DNA of 64,000 bases from an uncultured Bacteroidales bacterium (GCA_944323845.1 CALUUA010000004.1:1-64000); one strand, 5' to 3'; positions 1 to 8,201 are shown, counted from the stretch's first letter. Translations and numbers: made by a program. Notes: generated by a model not told the origin, from the sequence alone.

Positions 1-360
1 TACAACCTGCCCGGTGTCATCTATGAGGTGCGTGATGAGCGTATGAATATCTACGCATACATAGACAAGGAGCTGAAGCCCGAAACGGAACTCTACGCTG
101 CTCCGTTCTTCAATGTCACGGGGGCAAGCGTCTGTCTCGGCTCGGCAAAGATTGACAAACCGACAGAGATTACCTACGACAAATTACTTGAGTACTGGGA
201 GAAGAAGTTCTGGCTCACGGAGTTCTCACACCTCGGAGGTAACGGAAATCCCACAAAGAGCAACCTTGTACTCGTAACAAAGGCAGCAAAGGATGCTCCC
301 TTCAACCTCGAAGAGTTAAAGCCTCTAAAGAATTTGAAACTTAAAGATATACTACGATGA
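1..360 (+). CDS. PRTRC system protein B (Prok-E2 family D), C-terminal part
   Basis: The reading frame is open from base 1, so the N-terminus lies outside the window; 119 C-terminal residues are visible. The segment ending in LKPLKNLKLKDILR, with a central YDKLLEYWEKKFW stretch, looks like the C-terminal part of PRTRC protein B, which is classed with prokaryotic E2-like proteins. The stop overlaps the start of the ThiF-like gene (ATGA), so the two are translationally coupled. PRTRC cassettes occur on plasmids and ICEs and pair ubiquitin-like, E2-like and E1-like proteins; their biological role is not established. Family assignment rests on resemblance and on the neighbour. Confidence 0.75.
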   Translation, partial: YNLPGVIYEVRDERMNIYAYIDKELKPETELYAAPFFNVTGASVCLGSAKIDKPTEITYDKLLEYWEKKFWLTEFSHLGGNGNPTKSNLVLVTKAAKDAPFNLEELKPLKNLKLKDILR

Positions 361-1145
361 AAAGAGTACATTATACCGACAGCTATCTGCTCAATCCACA
401 ACACCCCGTAACGGTAAACCTTATAGGTGGTGGAGGTACAGGCTCGCAAGTATTGACAAACCTTGCACGATTGGATGTAACACTTCGTGCCCTCGGACAT
501 CCGGGACTATTCGTAACGCTATACGATCCCGATATTGTAACTGAAGCCAACATAGGACGACAACTCTTCGGATATTCCGACTTGGGACTGAATAAGGCGA
601 ATTGCCTGATAACACGCATCAACAACTTCTTCGGGAATGACTGGAAGGCTGTGCCGGCATTCTATCCCTCCAATATGAAAGATGTACGACAGGAACATCT
701 TGCCAATATCACTATCACCTGTACGGACAATATAAAGTCGAGAATAGACCTCTGGAATGTACTCAAAGCATTGCCACAGTACAATTATACAAACTATCAG
801 ACACCTCTGTATTGGCTTGACTTCGGCAATACGCAAACATCGGGACAGGTCGTATTGGGCAGTATCCCAAAGAAGATAAAGCAACCTACCTCACAAATTT
901 ATCAGACCGTACCGTCATTAAAGGTCATTACCAAACTTGTGAAGTATGCCCGAATCAAGGAGGAGGACTCCGGTCCGAGTTGCTCGCTTGCCGAGGCTTT
1001 GGAGAAGCAGGACTTGTTCATCAACTCCACATTGGCACAGCTTGGCTGCAATATCCTCTGGAAGATGTTCCGACACGGTATGATAGAGCATCACGGACTC
1101 TATCTCAACCTTACGACAATGAAGGTCAATCCCATAATGGTATAA
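357..1145 (+). CDS. PRTRC system ThiF family protein (E1-like adenylyltransferase)
   Basis: This 262-residue protein has an N-terminal Rossmann-type nucleotide-binding loop, GGGGTGS at residues 24-30, followed by YDPDIV and ANIGRQ, the acidic and Asn/Arg positions used by ThiF/MoeB/E1 enzymes to bind ATP. TCTDN further on matches the E1-type fold. A cysteine in GPSCSLAEAL near residue 210 is a candidate thioester or structural cysteine. No CxxC zinc pairs are seen, unlike classical ThiF/MoeB. It overlaps the PRTRC-B gene by 4 bp. By family knowledge it would adenylate the C-terminus of the ubiquitin-like PRTRC protein; that partner is not in the window. Confidence 0.85.
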   Translation: MKRVHYTDSYLLNPQHPVTVNLIGGGGTGSQVLTNLARLDVTLRALGHPGLFVTLYDPDIVTEANIGRQLFGYSDLGLNKANCLITRINNFFGNDWKAVPAFYPSNMKDVRQEHLANITITCTDNIKSRIDLWNVLKALPQYNYTNYQTPLYWLDFGNTQTSGQVVLGSIPKKIKQPTSQIYQTVPSLKVITKLVKYARIKEEDSGPSCSLAEALEKQDLFINSTLAQLGCNILWKMFRHGMIEHHGLYLNLTTMKVNPIMV

Positions 1146-1156
1146 CCGTAATAGAC

Positions 1157-1193
1157 AGCTGTCATATTCTTAACGAGTATGATGGCTTTTTTT
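1157..1193 (+). terminator. Rho-independent terminator after the PRTRC ThiF gene
   Basis: A 10-bp stem (AGCTGTCATA with TATGATGGCT, two G-U pairs) and an 11-nt loop is followed by six T. It lies 11 bases after the stop at 1145 and would end the PRTRC transcript. Confidence 0.8.
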
Positions 1194-1309
1194 ATGCTAT
1201 CGCTCCATATTTATTACAATATCTTCATCATTTATAGCGTTTTATATTAAAAATGCCTTGAAATGCTATTAAAAAATGATAAAGCAACATTAATTTTTTG
1301 CTTTATTAG

Positions 1310-1317
1310 TAATTTTG
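1310..1317 (+). promoter_or_regulatory. Candidate -7 promoter element for rteA-rteB
   Basis: TAATTTTG fits the Bacteroidetes TAnnTTTG -7 box and sits 57 bases before the rteA start, within an AT-rich gap. No TTTG -33 box is found at the usual ~19 bp spacing (a TTTG at 1297-1300 is too close), so the call is moderate. Confidence 0.4.
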
Positions 1318-1374
1318 CACATTAGGCATATATGATAAACAGTTCGGACTAACCCGACTTAAATATAGGACGCA

Positions 1375-3675
1375 ATGAAAATAGAAAGGAAGATAGCCAT
1401 TGGCTATACTATTATTGTCGCCCTAATTGGTGGTATCGTATATACGTACCTGCACGAATGGCGACAAATGAACAGATTGGAGCGTGAAGTGAAAGAGATT
1501 CACCGTCTCCGGCAAAGTGTTCATGAGGCATATGTACATATGCTCGACCTTACGATGTTCGGTGAAACCATTCTCGAATGGGAAAGAGCCGACACAACTC
1601 TCTATCGTGCCAAACGCCTCAAGGTGGATAGCATCCTTTGTGAGTTCAAGGATTACTATTCCGGTGAACGGATAGATAGCCTACGGGTGTTGATGGCAGA
1701 GAAAGAAATCCAACTATTCAATATCTCCAAGCTGTTTGAAAAGCAGGTAGAACTCGGCGAAGAACTTGCCGAGCGTGTTCCCGTCATAGCATATGAGAGT
1801 ACGCAGGAAGCTGAGAAGAAGAGCGGTTTCCTGGGCCTCTTCAAGAAGAAGGAGAAACCGCAATCCACGACAACCACAAAACTTTATACCCTTAATCGGG
1901 ATGTTATCAAGAAGCAGTCCGAGCAGAGCCGTCAACTCTCTGAAACGGCAGACAGCCTTGCTCATCGCAATTATGTAATCAACCAGCAATTGAAGGATCT
2001 TATTGCTGCAATGGACGGGCGTGTAACGGAGGATCTTCAAGCAAGGGAACAACAGATTATTAAGACTCGCGAGAGAACAAAGGTTTATTTAGGAGGCATT
2101 ACAGCTTTTATTTTCATTGCTCTTATAGCCTCGTATTTTGTCATTATGCGTGACTATGGCAAGAAAGAACGTGGCCGACGCAAGTTAGAAGAGAGCAACC
2201 GCAAGAATGCCGAGCTGCTTGAAATGCGTAATAAGATTATCCTTACCATCTCACATGATATACGAGGTCCGCTCAACAACATTATCGGTTATACAGATCT
2301 GGCCATGGATACACGTGAGAAGAAGAAACGCAACCTCCAGTTGAAAAAGGTTCTTGGCCGTAGCAAGCATATACTGCACCTTGTAAACAACCTCTTGGAT
2401 GTATATAGGCTTAATCAAGCAAAAGAGACGATGCATCCTGTGCCATTCCGTATATCTGATTTGTTAAGCCGTGTGGTGGACGGTGCCACACAGCCTATCA
2501 ATGACAAAGGACTGCTCTTTGAGCATGAATTCATAGGTGTCGATACAGTAGTCAAAGGCGATGTCGATAGAATAGAGCAAATCATCAACAACCTTATTGC
2601 CAATGCCGTCAAGTTCACTTCCGCAGGACATGTCAGATTTGATGTATCCTATATGGACGGCACATTCACAATGAAAGTCAGCGATACGGGTGTGGGTATG
2701 ACCGAAGATATGATGAAGCGTATCTATATGCCATTCGAGCGTGCCGCAAGTGCAGAGAACTCCGATGGGTATGGTCTTGGTTTGCCAATCGCCCACGGAA
2801 TAGTAACAATGCTTGGTGGAACAATAGATGTGGAGAGTACATTGAATCAAGGTACAACATTCACCGTCACTTTGCCTCTTCCTGTTACCGATGAGCCTAT
2901 AGAAGAGGAAAGCGTTTCGTTTGACGCCTCATTGCATCTGCCAAAAAATGTCATTGCCATCGATGATGATATGCTGCAACTTGAACTGGTAAAGGAGATG
3001 TTGGAGCGTAACGGAGTATCGTGTACAATATGCAGCAAGGTGGATAAACTGACGGAGGAGATGCGTAAGAAGAACTACGATCTGCTTTTGAGCGATATTC
3101 AGATGCCGAACACCGATGGCTTCAAACTGCTTGAACTGCTACGCAGGTCACGCATCGGTAACTCTAAGGATATTCCGATAGTGGCAATGACAGCAAGAAG
3201 CGAAAGTGAGCGTGAAGCACTTCTTGAGGCTGGATTTGACGGCTGCATCTTCAAGCCGTTCTCCATGAATGAACTGTTGAAGGTCATTGCCTCAGTAGTC
3301 AAGGGACGCGAACCTGGCAGCGAAACCGATTTCTCCGTGATGCTAGCCAATGTATCGGACAAGAAGAAAATTCTGAGAACTATGATAGAGTCCTGCGAGA
3401 AGGATATTGTCGATTTGAAGATTGCAATGACAGCCGAGAACAGGGAGTCGATGCGAAGCATAGCACATCGTATGTTCCCGATGTGGGAGATGGTCTCGAT
3501 GGATGAAATTCTGCTTGCTTACCGCAATGTCCTGAAGGATACGGACTGTGATACTCAAACCGTGTTGAACCACACGAATCATATAATAACCCACATAGAG
3601 CACCTGATTGAGGATGCCGGAAATGAGATAGAAAGAATAGCCGATGAAGAAAAGAATATTGATAGTAGAGGATAA
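1375..3675 (+). CDS. rteA: RteA-type hybrid sensor histidine kinase
   Basis: This 766-residue membrane kinase has a first TM helix at about residues 9-26, a long mostly helical sensor segment, and a second TM near 240-258. The HisKA domain has its phospho-acceptor His294 in ISHDIRGPLNN. It is followed by a HATPase domain (VSDTGVGM, GLGLPIAHG), a receiver domain with Asp574 in SDIQMPNTDG, and a C-terminal Hpt-like helix with His698 (SIAHRMF). The order kinase-receiver-Hpt matches RteA, the CTnDOT sensor whose partner RteB controls ICE excision. It overlaps the rteB start by 32 bp. In CTnDOT rteA lies downstream of tetQ; here no tetQ precedes it, so the inducing signal is unknown. Confidence 0.85.
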   Translation: MKIERKIAIGYTIIVALIGGIVYTYLHEWRQMNRLEREVKEIHRLRQSVHEAYVHMLDLTMFGETILEWERADTTLYRAKRLKVDSILCEFKDYYSGERIDSLRVLMAEKEIQLFNISKLFEKQVELGEELAERVPVIAYESTQEAEKKSGFLGLFKKKEKPQSTTTTKLYTLNRDVIKKQSEQSRQLSETADSLAHRNYVINQQLKDLIAAMDGRVTEDLQAREQQIIKTRERTKVYLGGITAFIFIALIASYFVIMRDYGKKERGRRKLEESNRKNAELLEMRNKIILTISHDIRGPLNNIIGYTDLAMDTREKKKRNLQLKKVLGRSKHILHLVNNLLDVYRLNQAKETMHPVPFRISDLLSRVVDGATQPINDKGLLFEHEFIGVDTVVKGDVDRIEQIINNLIANAVKFTSAGHVRFDVSYMDGTFTMKVSDTGVGMTEDMMKRIYMPFERAASAENSDGYGLGLPIAHGIVTMLGGTIDVESTLNQGTTFTVTLPLPVTDEPIEEESVSFDASLHLPKNVIAIDDDMLQLELVKEMLERNGVSCTICSKVDKLTEEMRKKNYDLLLSDIQMPNTDGFKLLELLRRSRIGNSKDIPIVAMTARSESEREALLEAGFDGCIFKPFSMNELLKVIASVVKGREPGSETDFSVMLANVSDKKKILRTMIESCEKDIVDLKIAMTAENRESMRSIAHRMFPMWEMVSMDEILLAYRNVLKDTDCDTQTVLNHTNHIITHIEHLIEDAGNEIERIADEEKNIDSRG

Positions 3676-4954
3676 TATAACCCTTTCGCAGATAGTGAAA
3701 GACTGGCTGGAGCGTGAAGGATACGCTGTAGCGACTGCAATAGACGAACCTTTTGCCCGTAAGTTATTACGTAAGGAATCGTTCGATCTGATACTCTCAG
3801 ATGTGCGTCTGCCACAAGGTGACGGTATATCACTTCTTGAATGGATCAATAAGGAGAAGATGGATATCCCATTTGTGATAATGACCGAGTATGCATCGGT
3901 AACGGATGCAGTCAAGGCAATCAAGATGGGTGCAAAGGACTATCTTGCCAAGCCGGTATTCCACGAGCAGTTGGTGGAAATGGTCAAGGAACTATTGAAA
4001 CCCGTATCAACTGTTCGCAGTAAGGAGAAGGAACTCTTCAAGCGTACAAGCCCCAAGGCTATGGAAGCTATGAATATGGCGGAGTTGGTTGCTCCATCGG
4101 ATATTTCAGTATTGATTCTCGGAGCAAACGGAACAGGCAAAAAGTCCATAGCACGAAGCATTCACTTCCATAGCAACCGCAAGGATAAGCCTTTTGTTGC
4201 GGTGAACTGCGGTGCCATACCTCATGAGCTGGCTGCTTCTACATTTTTCGGGCACGCAAAAGGTGCGTTCACAGGTGCTGATGCCGACAAGGGTGGTTGT
4301 TTTGAAGCCGCCAATGGCGGTACGCTCTTTCTTGATGAGATAGGAACATTGCCATACGATATGCAGTCCTCATTGCTGCGAGTGTTACAAGAGGGAACAT
4401 TTATGCCAGTCGGCTCAAGTGTGGAGCGTGTGGCGGATGTCCGTATCGTGGCAGCGACTAATGAAGATATTGGGAAGGCTATTGCCGAGGGGCGTTTCCG
4501 TGAGGACTTGTACCATCGTCTGGGTGAATTTGAGATACGACAACCCTCACTTGCCGAGTGTCCCGAAGATATTTTGCCGCTTGCCAACTTCTTCCGCGAG
4601 AAGTTCTCCGCAGAACTGCATCGTGAGAGAACAGGCTTTACCGCTGAAGCGGAACGGTTATTGCTCTCACACTCTTGGTCAGGCAATATAAGGGAGTTGC
4701 AGAACAAGATTAGGCGTGCGGTATTGATGGCTAAAGATACGCACATTGACTTTGCAGATTTGAATATTGTACAGGCACAGCCAGTAGATATTCCAGAGGC
4801 TCCGCTGTTACCATTGAAGGATGATGAGCTGGAAAAGCAGAGCATCATCAGAGCCTTGCAGTCGTGTGGTGGCATCAAGACAAAAGCGGCTCAAATGCTT
4901 AATGTAGACTCATCTACACTATACCGCAAGATGAAAAAGTATGGTATAAAATGA
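3644..4954 (+). CDS. rteB: RteB-type sigma-54 dependent response regulator
   Basis: 436 residues. The receiver domain (1-120) has the acidic cluster VED and phospho-Asp53 in SDVRLPQGDG. The AAA+ sigma-54 activator domain has Walker A GANGTGKKS (160-168), the GAFTGA loop (207-212) that contacts RpoN, and a Walker B at GGTLFLDE. The C-terminal Fis-type helix-turn-helix (KTKAAQMLNVDSSTLYRKM) binds DNA. It overlaps rteA, its likely phosphodonor. By analogy with CTnDOT it should activate ICE excision genes, probably including the helix-turn-helix cluster downstream. Confidence 0.88.
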   Translation: MKKRILIVEDNITLSQIVKDWLEREGYAVATAIDEPFARKLLRKESFDLILSDVRLPQGDGISLLEWINKEKMDIPFVIMTEYASVTDAVKAIKMGAKDYLAKPVFHEQLVEMVKELLKPVSTVRSKEKELFKRTSPKAMEAMNMAELVAPSDISVLILGANGTGKKSIARSIHFHSNRKDKPFVAVNCGAIPHELAASTFFGHAKGAFTGADADKGGCFEAANGGTLFLDEIGTLPYDMQSSLLRVLQEGTFMPVGSSVERVADVRIVAATNEDIGKAIAEGRFREDLYHRLGEFEIRQPSLAECPEDILPLANFFREKFSAELHRERTGFTAEAERLLLSHSWSGNIRELQNKIRRAVLMAKDTHIDFADLNIVQAQPVDIPEAPLLPLKDDELEKQSIIRALQSCGGIKTKAAQMLNVDSSTLYRKMKKYGIK

Positions 4955-4996
4955 TGATTGTGGGGGCAATATGAACCGCATATCGGCAAAAAGTTG

Positions 4997-5004
4997 TATC
5001 TTTG
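4997..5004 (+). promoter_or_regulatory. -7 promoter element upstream of the structured leader
   Basis: TATCTTTG is an exact match to TAnnTTTG. It lies 43 bases after the rteB stop and would start a leader of about 230 nt before the small RibD-like gene. No -33 TTTG is visible. Confidence 0.5.
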
Positions 5005-5107
5005 AGCCGTAAAATTGAAATATCGTGACAGAACATTAGTTGATTCTGTCCGTTTATATAGACATAAGTTCGCAAGAATCCCGAACAGAAATCTGGCAGT
5101 TGATGTA

Positions 5108-5173
5108 ATGGTGATAAATTGCGTATGCTTATGCTATGCCCATGGCATAGCGTGGCATTGCGTATATCACCAT
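5108..5173 (+). ncRNA. Candidate structured leader RNA (nested hairpin)
   Basis: An outer perfect 9-bp stem pairs ATGGTGATA (5108-5116) with TATCACCAT (5165-5173). Inside, GCTATGCC and GGCATAGC form a perfect 8-bp stem with a CAT loop, and much of the intervening sequence can also pair with G-U and a bulge. The sequence ATTGCGTAT occurs once on each side. Together with the terminator-like hairpin at 5202-5225 it has the layout of an attenuated leader. No known riboswitch family was recognised. Confidence 0.5.
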
Positions 5174-5201
5174 AGGCCCATGCCAGAGCCTCTGTTCGGA
5201 T

Positions 5202-5225
5202 GCGTGATGACCACGCTTCTTTTTT
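5202..5225 (+). terminator. Terminator-like hairpin just upstream of the RibD-like gene
   Basis: GCGTG-ATGAC-CACGC is followed by TTC and six T, ending 5 bases before the GAGGTAA ribosome-binding-like sequence of the next gene. It could be a leader attenuator or simply a weak terminator. Confidence 0.45.
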
Positions 5226-5241
5226 GGACGGAGGTAACGAT

Positions 5242-5667
5242 ATGGCAAAGATTCAGATCATAGCAGCGATGACAATGGACGGCTTTCTTCCGAAAGCTGA
5301 TGAGAATTTAATGCAGTGGGTAATGAATGATACCAAAGGCTTTCCATATTGGCACGAGCGTAGCATCTATCGCCTGACGCCACACTATCCGCTACTGGAC
5401 CTGCTTGCCGAGAAACACTCCGACAACAACCAATCCGATACATACATCGCTGAAATATCCGACAAGGATAGCATAGAGCTTCTGCGAGGACTATCCCGTT
5501 ACAACCTCATTGACGAGATGGTTGTCTATATCCTGCCAATCATTGCAGGTAAGGGAACTCCCGTATTCGATGACCTTACCCCAAGTCGTTGGAACGTTCA
5601 TAAAACCACCTCATTCTCCAACGGGATAACACGCATCATCTATCGCAACTCTTGCATTTTGCAATAG
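5242..5667 (+). CDS. Small RibD C-terminal/dihydrofolate-reductase-fold protein
   Basis: 141 residues. The start ATG at 5242 follows GAGGTAA; it begins MAKIQIIAAMTMDGF, the first strand typical of the DHFR/RibD-C superfamily, and ends with a YILPIIAGKGTPVFDD segment typical of RibD-C proteins. The middle nucleotide-binding section found in full-length members appears short, so catalytic activity is uncertain. Similar small genes occur near rteB in Bacteroidota ICEs. Its role in the element is unknown. It is preceded by a structured leader, and its 3' end overlaps the first of two operator-like repeats. Confidence 0.65.
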   Translation: MAKIQIIAAMTMDGFLPKADENLMQWVMNDTKGFPYWHERSIYRLTPHYPLLDLLAEKHSDNNQSDTYIAEISDKDSIELLRGLSRYNLIDEMVVYILPIIAGKGTPVFDDLTPSRWNVHKTTSFSNGITRIIYRNSCILQ

Positions 5668-5699
5668 CAGGTTGCGAAAAAGTGTTGCATTTTGCAATA
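5652..5699. promoter_or_regulatory. Two direct repeats of a palindromic 15-mer (operator-like)
   Basis: TTGCATTTTGCAATA occurs exactly at 5652-5666 and 5685-5699. Each copy contains the inverted repeat TTGCA-TTT-TGCAA. The 33 bp centre spacing is about three helical turns, as expected for two sites bound on the same DNA face. They lie between the RibD-like gene and the helix-turn-helix genes. Confidence 0.55.
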
Positions 5700-5876
5700 C
5701 TCTAAAAAGTCCCAATTTTTACGCTTAAAATTTTTATTTCACTGATACACAATGATGTATCGGTGTCTTTTTGTGTCATTCCATGTCATTGGCACGCAGG
5801 ATGCCATTTAATAAGTATAACCTGTTGCGCAACACGGTGTAGTAACCCGATTATTTACACTTAAACAGATTATACG
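5668..5876. other. Palindrome-rich control region before the helix-turn-helix genes
   Basis: Besides the second TTGCATTTTGCAATA copy, this 209 bp gap holds the inverted repeat GATACA-CAATGA-TGTATC (5744-5761) and the perfect 12-bp palindrome TGTTGCGCAACA (5823-5834). It contains no gene. It is the natural place for RteB or excisionase binding, or part of the ICE recombination machinery; which one cannot be told from sequence. Confidence 0.5.
5823..5834. promoter_or_regulatory. Perfect 12-bp palindrome, candidate operator
   Basis: TGTTGCGCAACA equals its own reverse complement and lies 43 bp before the first helix-turn-helix start. Its TTGC-GCAA core resembles half-sites of the TTGCA repeats upstream. 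Confidence 0.45.
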
Positions 5877-6194
5877 ATGTTACAGATAAATAGTGAAACC
5901 GCCCACAAGATGTTCATCCAACTGATGGAACGCTTCGATAAGATTGAGAAGATGCTGGAGCGACAGAACAAGATGAAGGAGTGTCTCGATGGCGACACAC
6001 TGCTGGATAACTACGACCTGAGCAAACTGCTTGGCGTGACTCACCGTACCCTTGCTCGCTACCGCCAGAAGAAACTTATCCGCTACTATATGATTGACGG
6101 ACGCACATACTACAAGGCTTCCGAGGTCAAGGACTTCTTCGAGCAGAAGGGCTTGCCACTTCCGGCAAGCATGAGAAATAATCCCAATGTCTAA
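5877..6194 (+). CDS. Helix-turn-helix excisionase-like protein 1
   Basis: 105 residues. An N-terminal helix (about 8-32, LMERFDKIEKMLERQNKMK) of coiled-coil type precedes a MerR/excisionase-like winged helix-turn-helix, LSKLLGVTHRTLARYRQKK, and a wing with YYKASEVKDFF. It is the first of three tandem paralogues with the same plan. Genes of this kind next to the integrase in Bacteroidota ICEs act as recombination directionality factors (compare Xis2c/Xis2d of CTnDOT) or small regulators; which of these applies here is inference. Confidence 0.75.
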   Translation: MLQINSETAHKMFIQLMERFDKIEKMLERQNKMKECLDGDTLLDNYDLSKLLGVTHRTLARYRQKKLIRYYMIDGRTYYKASEVKDFFEQKGLPLPASMRNNPNV

Positions 6195-6214
6195 CCTCAA
6201 AACAAGTATGGAAT

Positions 6215-6511
6215 ATGGAAATCGTATGTATAGATAAGAAGGCATTTGATGAGATATGCAGCCACTTCAACGAGTTTGAGGATAGAGTGAACAGACTATG
6301 CCGACCTAATCAGGATCTTGGCCTAAAGAACTGGATGGATAACCAGGATGTGTGTCAGATACTCCGCATCTCGAAACGAACACTGCAAGTGTACCGAGAG
6401 AAGGGCTTGATACCGTTTGCATGCATAAAGCACAAGATATTCTACAAACCCGAGGATATTCAGAGATTCATTGACAGCACTTATCACCCCATTAAAAAGA
6501 AAAGACCATGA
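6215..6511 (+). CDS. Helix-turn-helix excisionase-like protein 2
   Basis: 98 residues, paralogous to the genes on both sides: a short N-terminal helix, then MDNQDVCQILRISKRTLQVY (the DNA-binding helices) and a wing with IFYKPEDIQRFID. The C-terminal tail is basic (HPIKKKRP). It starts 20 bp after gene 1 and overlaps gene 3 by 4 bp, so the three form one operon. Confidence 0.75.
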   Translation: MEIVCIDKKAFDEICSHFNEFEDRVNRLCRPNQDLGLKNWMDNQDVCQILRISKRTLQVYREKGLIPFACIKHKIFYKPEDIQRFIDSTYHPIKKKRP

Positions 6512-6819
6512 GCAGCTTTTTTATAGACAAGACCGACCCGCATATCGCGGAGATACTTGAGCGTCTGAGACGAGTAAACAAAATTCTTCAAAAGACGGAG
6601 ACTCTGGTACAACCTACATTGAACAATGAGAGGTTTCTGACTGATGAGGAACTCTCCAAGATACTCAGAGTGAGTCGCCGCACATTGCAGGAGTATCGCT
6701 CGGCAGGTGCAATCCCTTACTACCTTGTTCAGGGCAAAGCTCTTTACAAGGAGTCAGAGATTGAAAAGATTCTCAATGATTCCCATAAACGCTGCGTAGA
6801 GGAACAGCGATGGGTATGA
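6508..6819 (+). CDS. Helix-turn-helix excisionase-like protein 3
   Basis: 103 residues, third paralogue. It has an N-terminal helix, the motif LSKILRVSRRTLQEYRSAG and a wing LYKESEIEKIL. The start overlaps the stop of gene 2 (ATGA). A strong bidirectional terminator follows directly, separating it from the converging recombinase operon. Confidence 0.75.
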   Translation: MSSFFIDKTDPHIAEILERLRRVNKILQKTETLVQPTLNNERFLTDEELSKILRVSRRTLQEYRSAGAIPYYLVQGKALYKESEIEKILNDSHKRCVEEQRWV

Positions 6820-6824
6820 CCCTA

Positions 6825-6868
6825 AACAATAGCAACGACCCCGATTTGAGGCCGTTGCTATTGTTTTT
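6825..6868. terminator. Bidirectional terminator between helix-turn-helix and recombinase operons
   Basis: AACAATAGCAACGACC pairs with GGCCGTTGCTATTGTT over about 15 bp with one mismatch and a short loop, with T-rich sequence on the plus strand after the stem. It lies between the stop of the third helix-turn-helix gene (6819) and the stop of the converging recombinase gene (6870). Confidence 0.85.
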
Positions 6869-6869
6869 A

Positions 6870-8201
6870 TTATACTGTTGTCCGCTTCCATTTGATACAT
6901 CTCTCAAACTTCAGACCCTCATCTGCGAGTTCTATCTTCTTGTCTGCTGTAACCTCACGCAAGCGTTTCATATCCTCATCAACCTTCTTATCCGTAACAT
7001 GGGCATAAATCTGTGTGGTGGTGATGGAGGTATGTCCCATCATCTTACTTACCGTCTCAATAGGTACACCCAGCGATAAAGTAATATGCGTTCCGAAATT
7101 ATGACGAGCTTTGTGGTAGGTAATATGAAAGCCATACACCTCACTCAACTCCTGCATTAGCATTGACATATAGTTTCGGTCCCAGGTATTGAATACCTTA
7201 TCACTTTGCCGCTCATGCTTGTACTTTTCGATAATCCGAAGTGGTATATCCAACAGACGAATAGATGATAGTGTGTCAGTCTTCTTACGCTTGATGTGTA
7301 TCCACCAGCTGCCATCTTCTGCCTGTGTTATATCGTTCACGGATAACCGTCTTAAATCAGCGTATGCCAATCCTGTAAAAGTCGAGAAGATAAACCAATC
7401 GCGTACCCGTTGCAATTGAGGCTTATCTACAGGCGTTGACATCAAGGTTTTAAGATCCTCCAACTTCATATGTCGGCTCTTGCGCTTAGGCAACGGTGGA
7501 TGTAGTCGACAGTAAGGATCTCTACGCAAAGTGCCTTGACTGACGGCTCGCATTGTCATCTTTTTCAGTCTATACAAATGTTCGTGTACCGTCTTGGGAC
7601 TTAGACGACAATCGCTTTGCAGGAATATCTCAAAGTCGTCATAGAACACCTTGTCAAGGCTTCGCAATGTGACATCTTCCACACCTCGTTTCTCCTGAAT
7701 AAACGCTGCAAGGTGCTTGTATGAGCGTTGATAACAATCGTAGGTCTCCTTGATTCTATCCACGCCAACACGCTTCTTGAACTCCTCGTTATGTTCACGG
7801 AAGAGGGCAAGCAATGTTACAGGCTTTTGGCCGATACCCTTGACTGCGTTCTTGACAAGTTCTGCGGTAACAAAGCCTAAACTCTTCTTGATATGATTAT
7901 AGTGTTCGGTTATCCCCTTGGTAAGTTCGTCAATGGCTCTGTTTACCGTTACGGCATTTTCGCTACGACCATCGGCACGACCCTTATCGGGATTCCAGAT
8001 AGAAGGATTCACCGATACTTTCGTACCGATTTGTTCCCATTCAGCATCAATGCTAACTTTACACAATAGTTGGCACATACCATCCTTGCGTACTTTCGTG
8101 CGGTTGATGTAGAACAATATGGCGAAGGTACTGCGACGCTTCGTGTTCTGATTCTCTGTATTCTTGTCTGTTCTCATATTTAGTCGTTTTAATGGTTTCA
8201 A
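6870..8201 (-). CDS. Tyrosine recombinase (ICE integrase), distal copy
   Basis: 443 residues: N-terminal arm-binding domain, core-binding SAM-like domain (about 120-225), and C-terminal catalytic domain with Lys in KRKKT (305-308), His363, Arg366, His390 and nucleophile Tyr399 (TTTQIYAHV). The first catalytic arginine expected in TGLR is replaced (TGLAYADL), a feature known for IntDOT. The start overlaps the stop of the upstream recombinase by 4 bp; an in-frame ATG eight codons later is an alternative. It probably acts with its partner to integrate and excise the ICE. Confidence 0.88.
   Translation of the reverse strand: MKPLKRLNMRTDKNTENQNTKRRSTFAILFYINRTKVRKDGMCQLLCKVSIDAEWEQIGTKVSVNPSIWNPDKGRADGRSENAVTVNRAIDELTKGITEHYNHIKKSLGFVTAELVKNAVKGIGQKPVTLLALFREHNEEFKKRVGVDRIKETYDCYQRSYKHLAAFIQEKRGVEDVTLRSLDKVFYDDFEIFLQSDCRLSPKTVHEHLYRLKKMTMRAVSQGTLRRDPYCRLHPPLPKRKSRHMKLEDLKTLMSTPVDKPQLQRVRDWFIFSTFTGLAYADLRRLSVNDITQAEDGSWWIHIKRKKTDTLSSIRLLDIPLRIIEKYKHERQSDKVFNTWDRNYMSMLMQELSEVYGFHITYHKARHNFGTHITLSLGVPIETVSKMMGHTSITTTQIYAHVTDKKVDEDMKRLREVTADKKIELADEGLKFERCIKWKRTTV

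Noticed and set aside
1146..1374. tetQ-type regulated leader upstream of rteA
   Set aside because: No tetQ and no leader-peptide pattern; only a terminator for the upstream gene and a -7 box are seen.
5108..5173. Tetrahydrofolate riboswitch before the DHFR-fold gene
   Set aside because: The sequence does not resemble the known consensus, and that class is not typical of this phylum; only a generic structured leader is supported.
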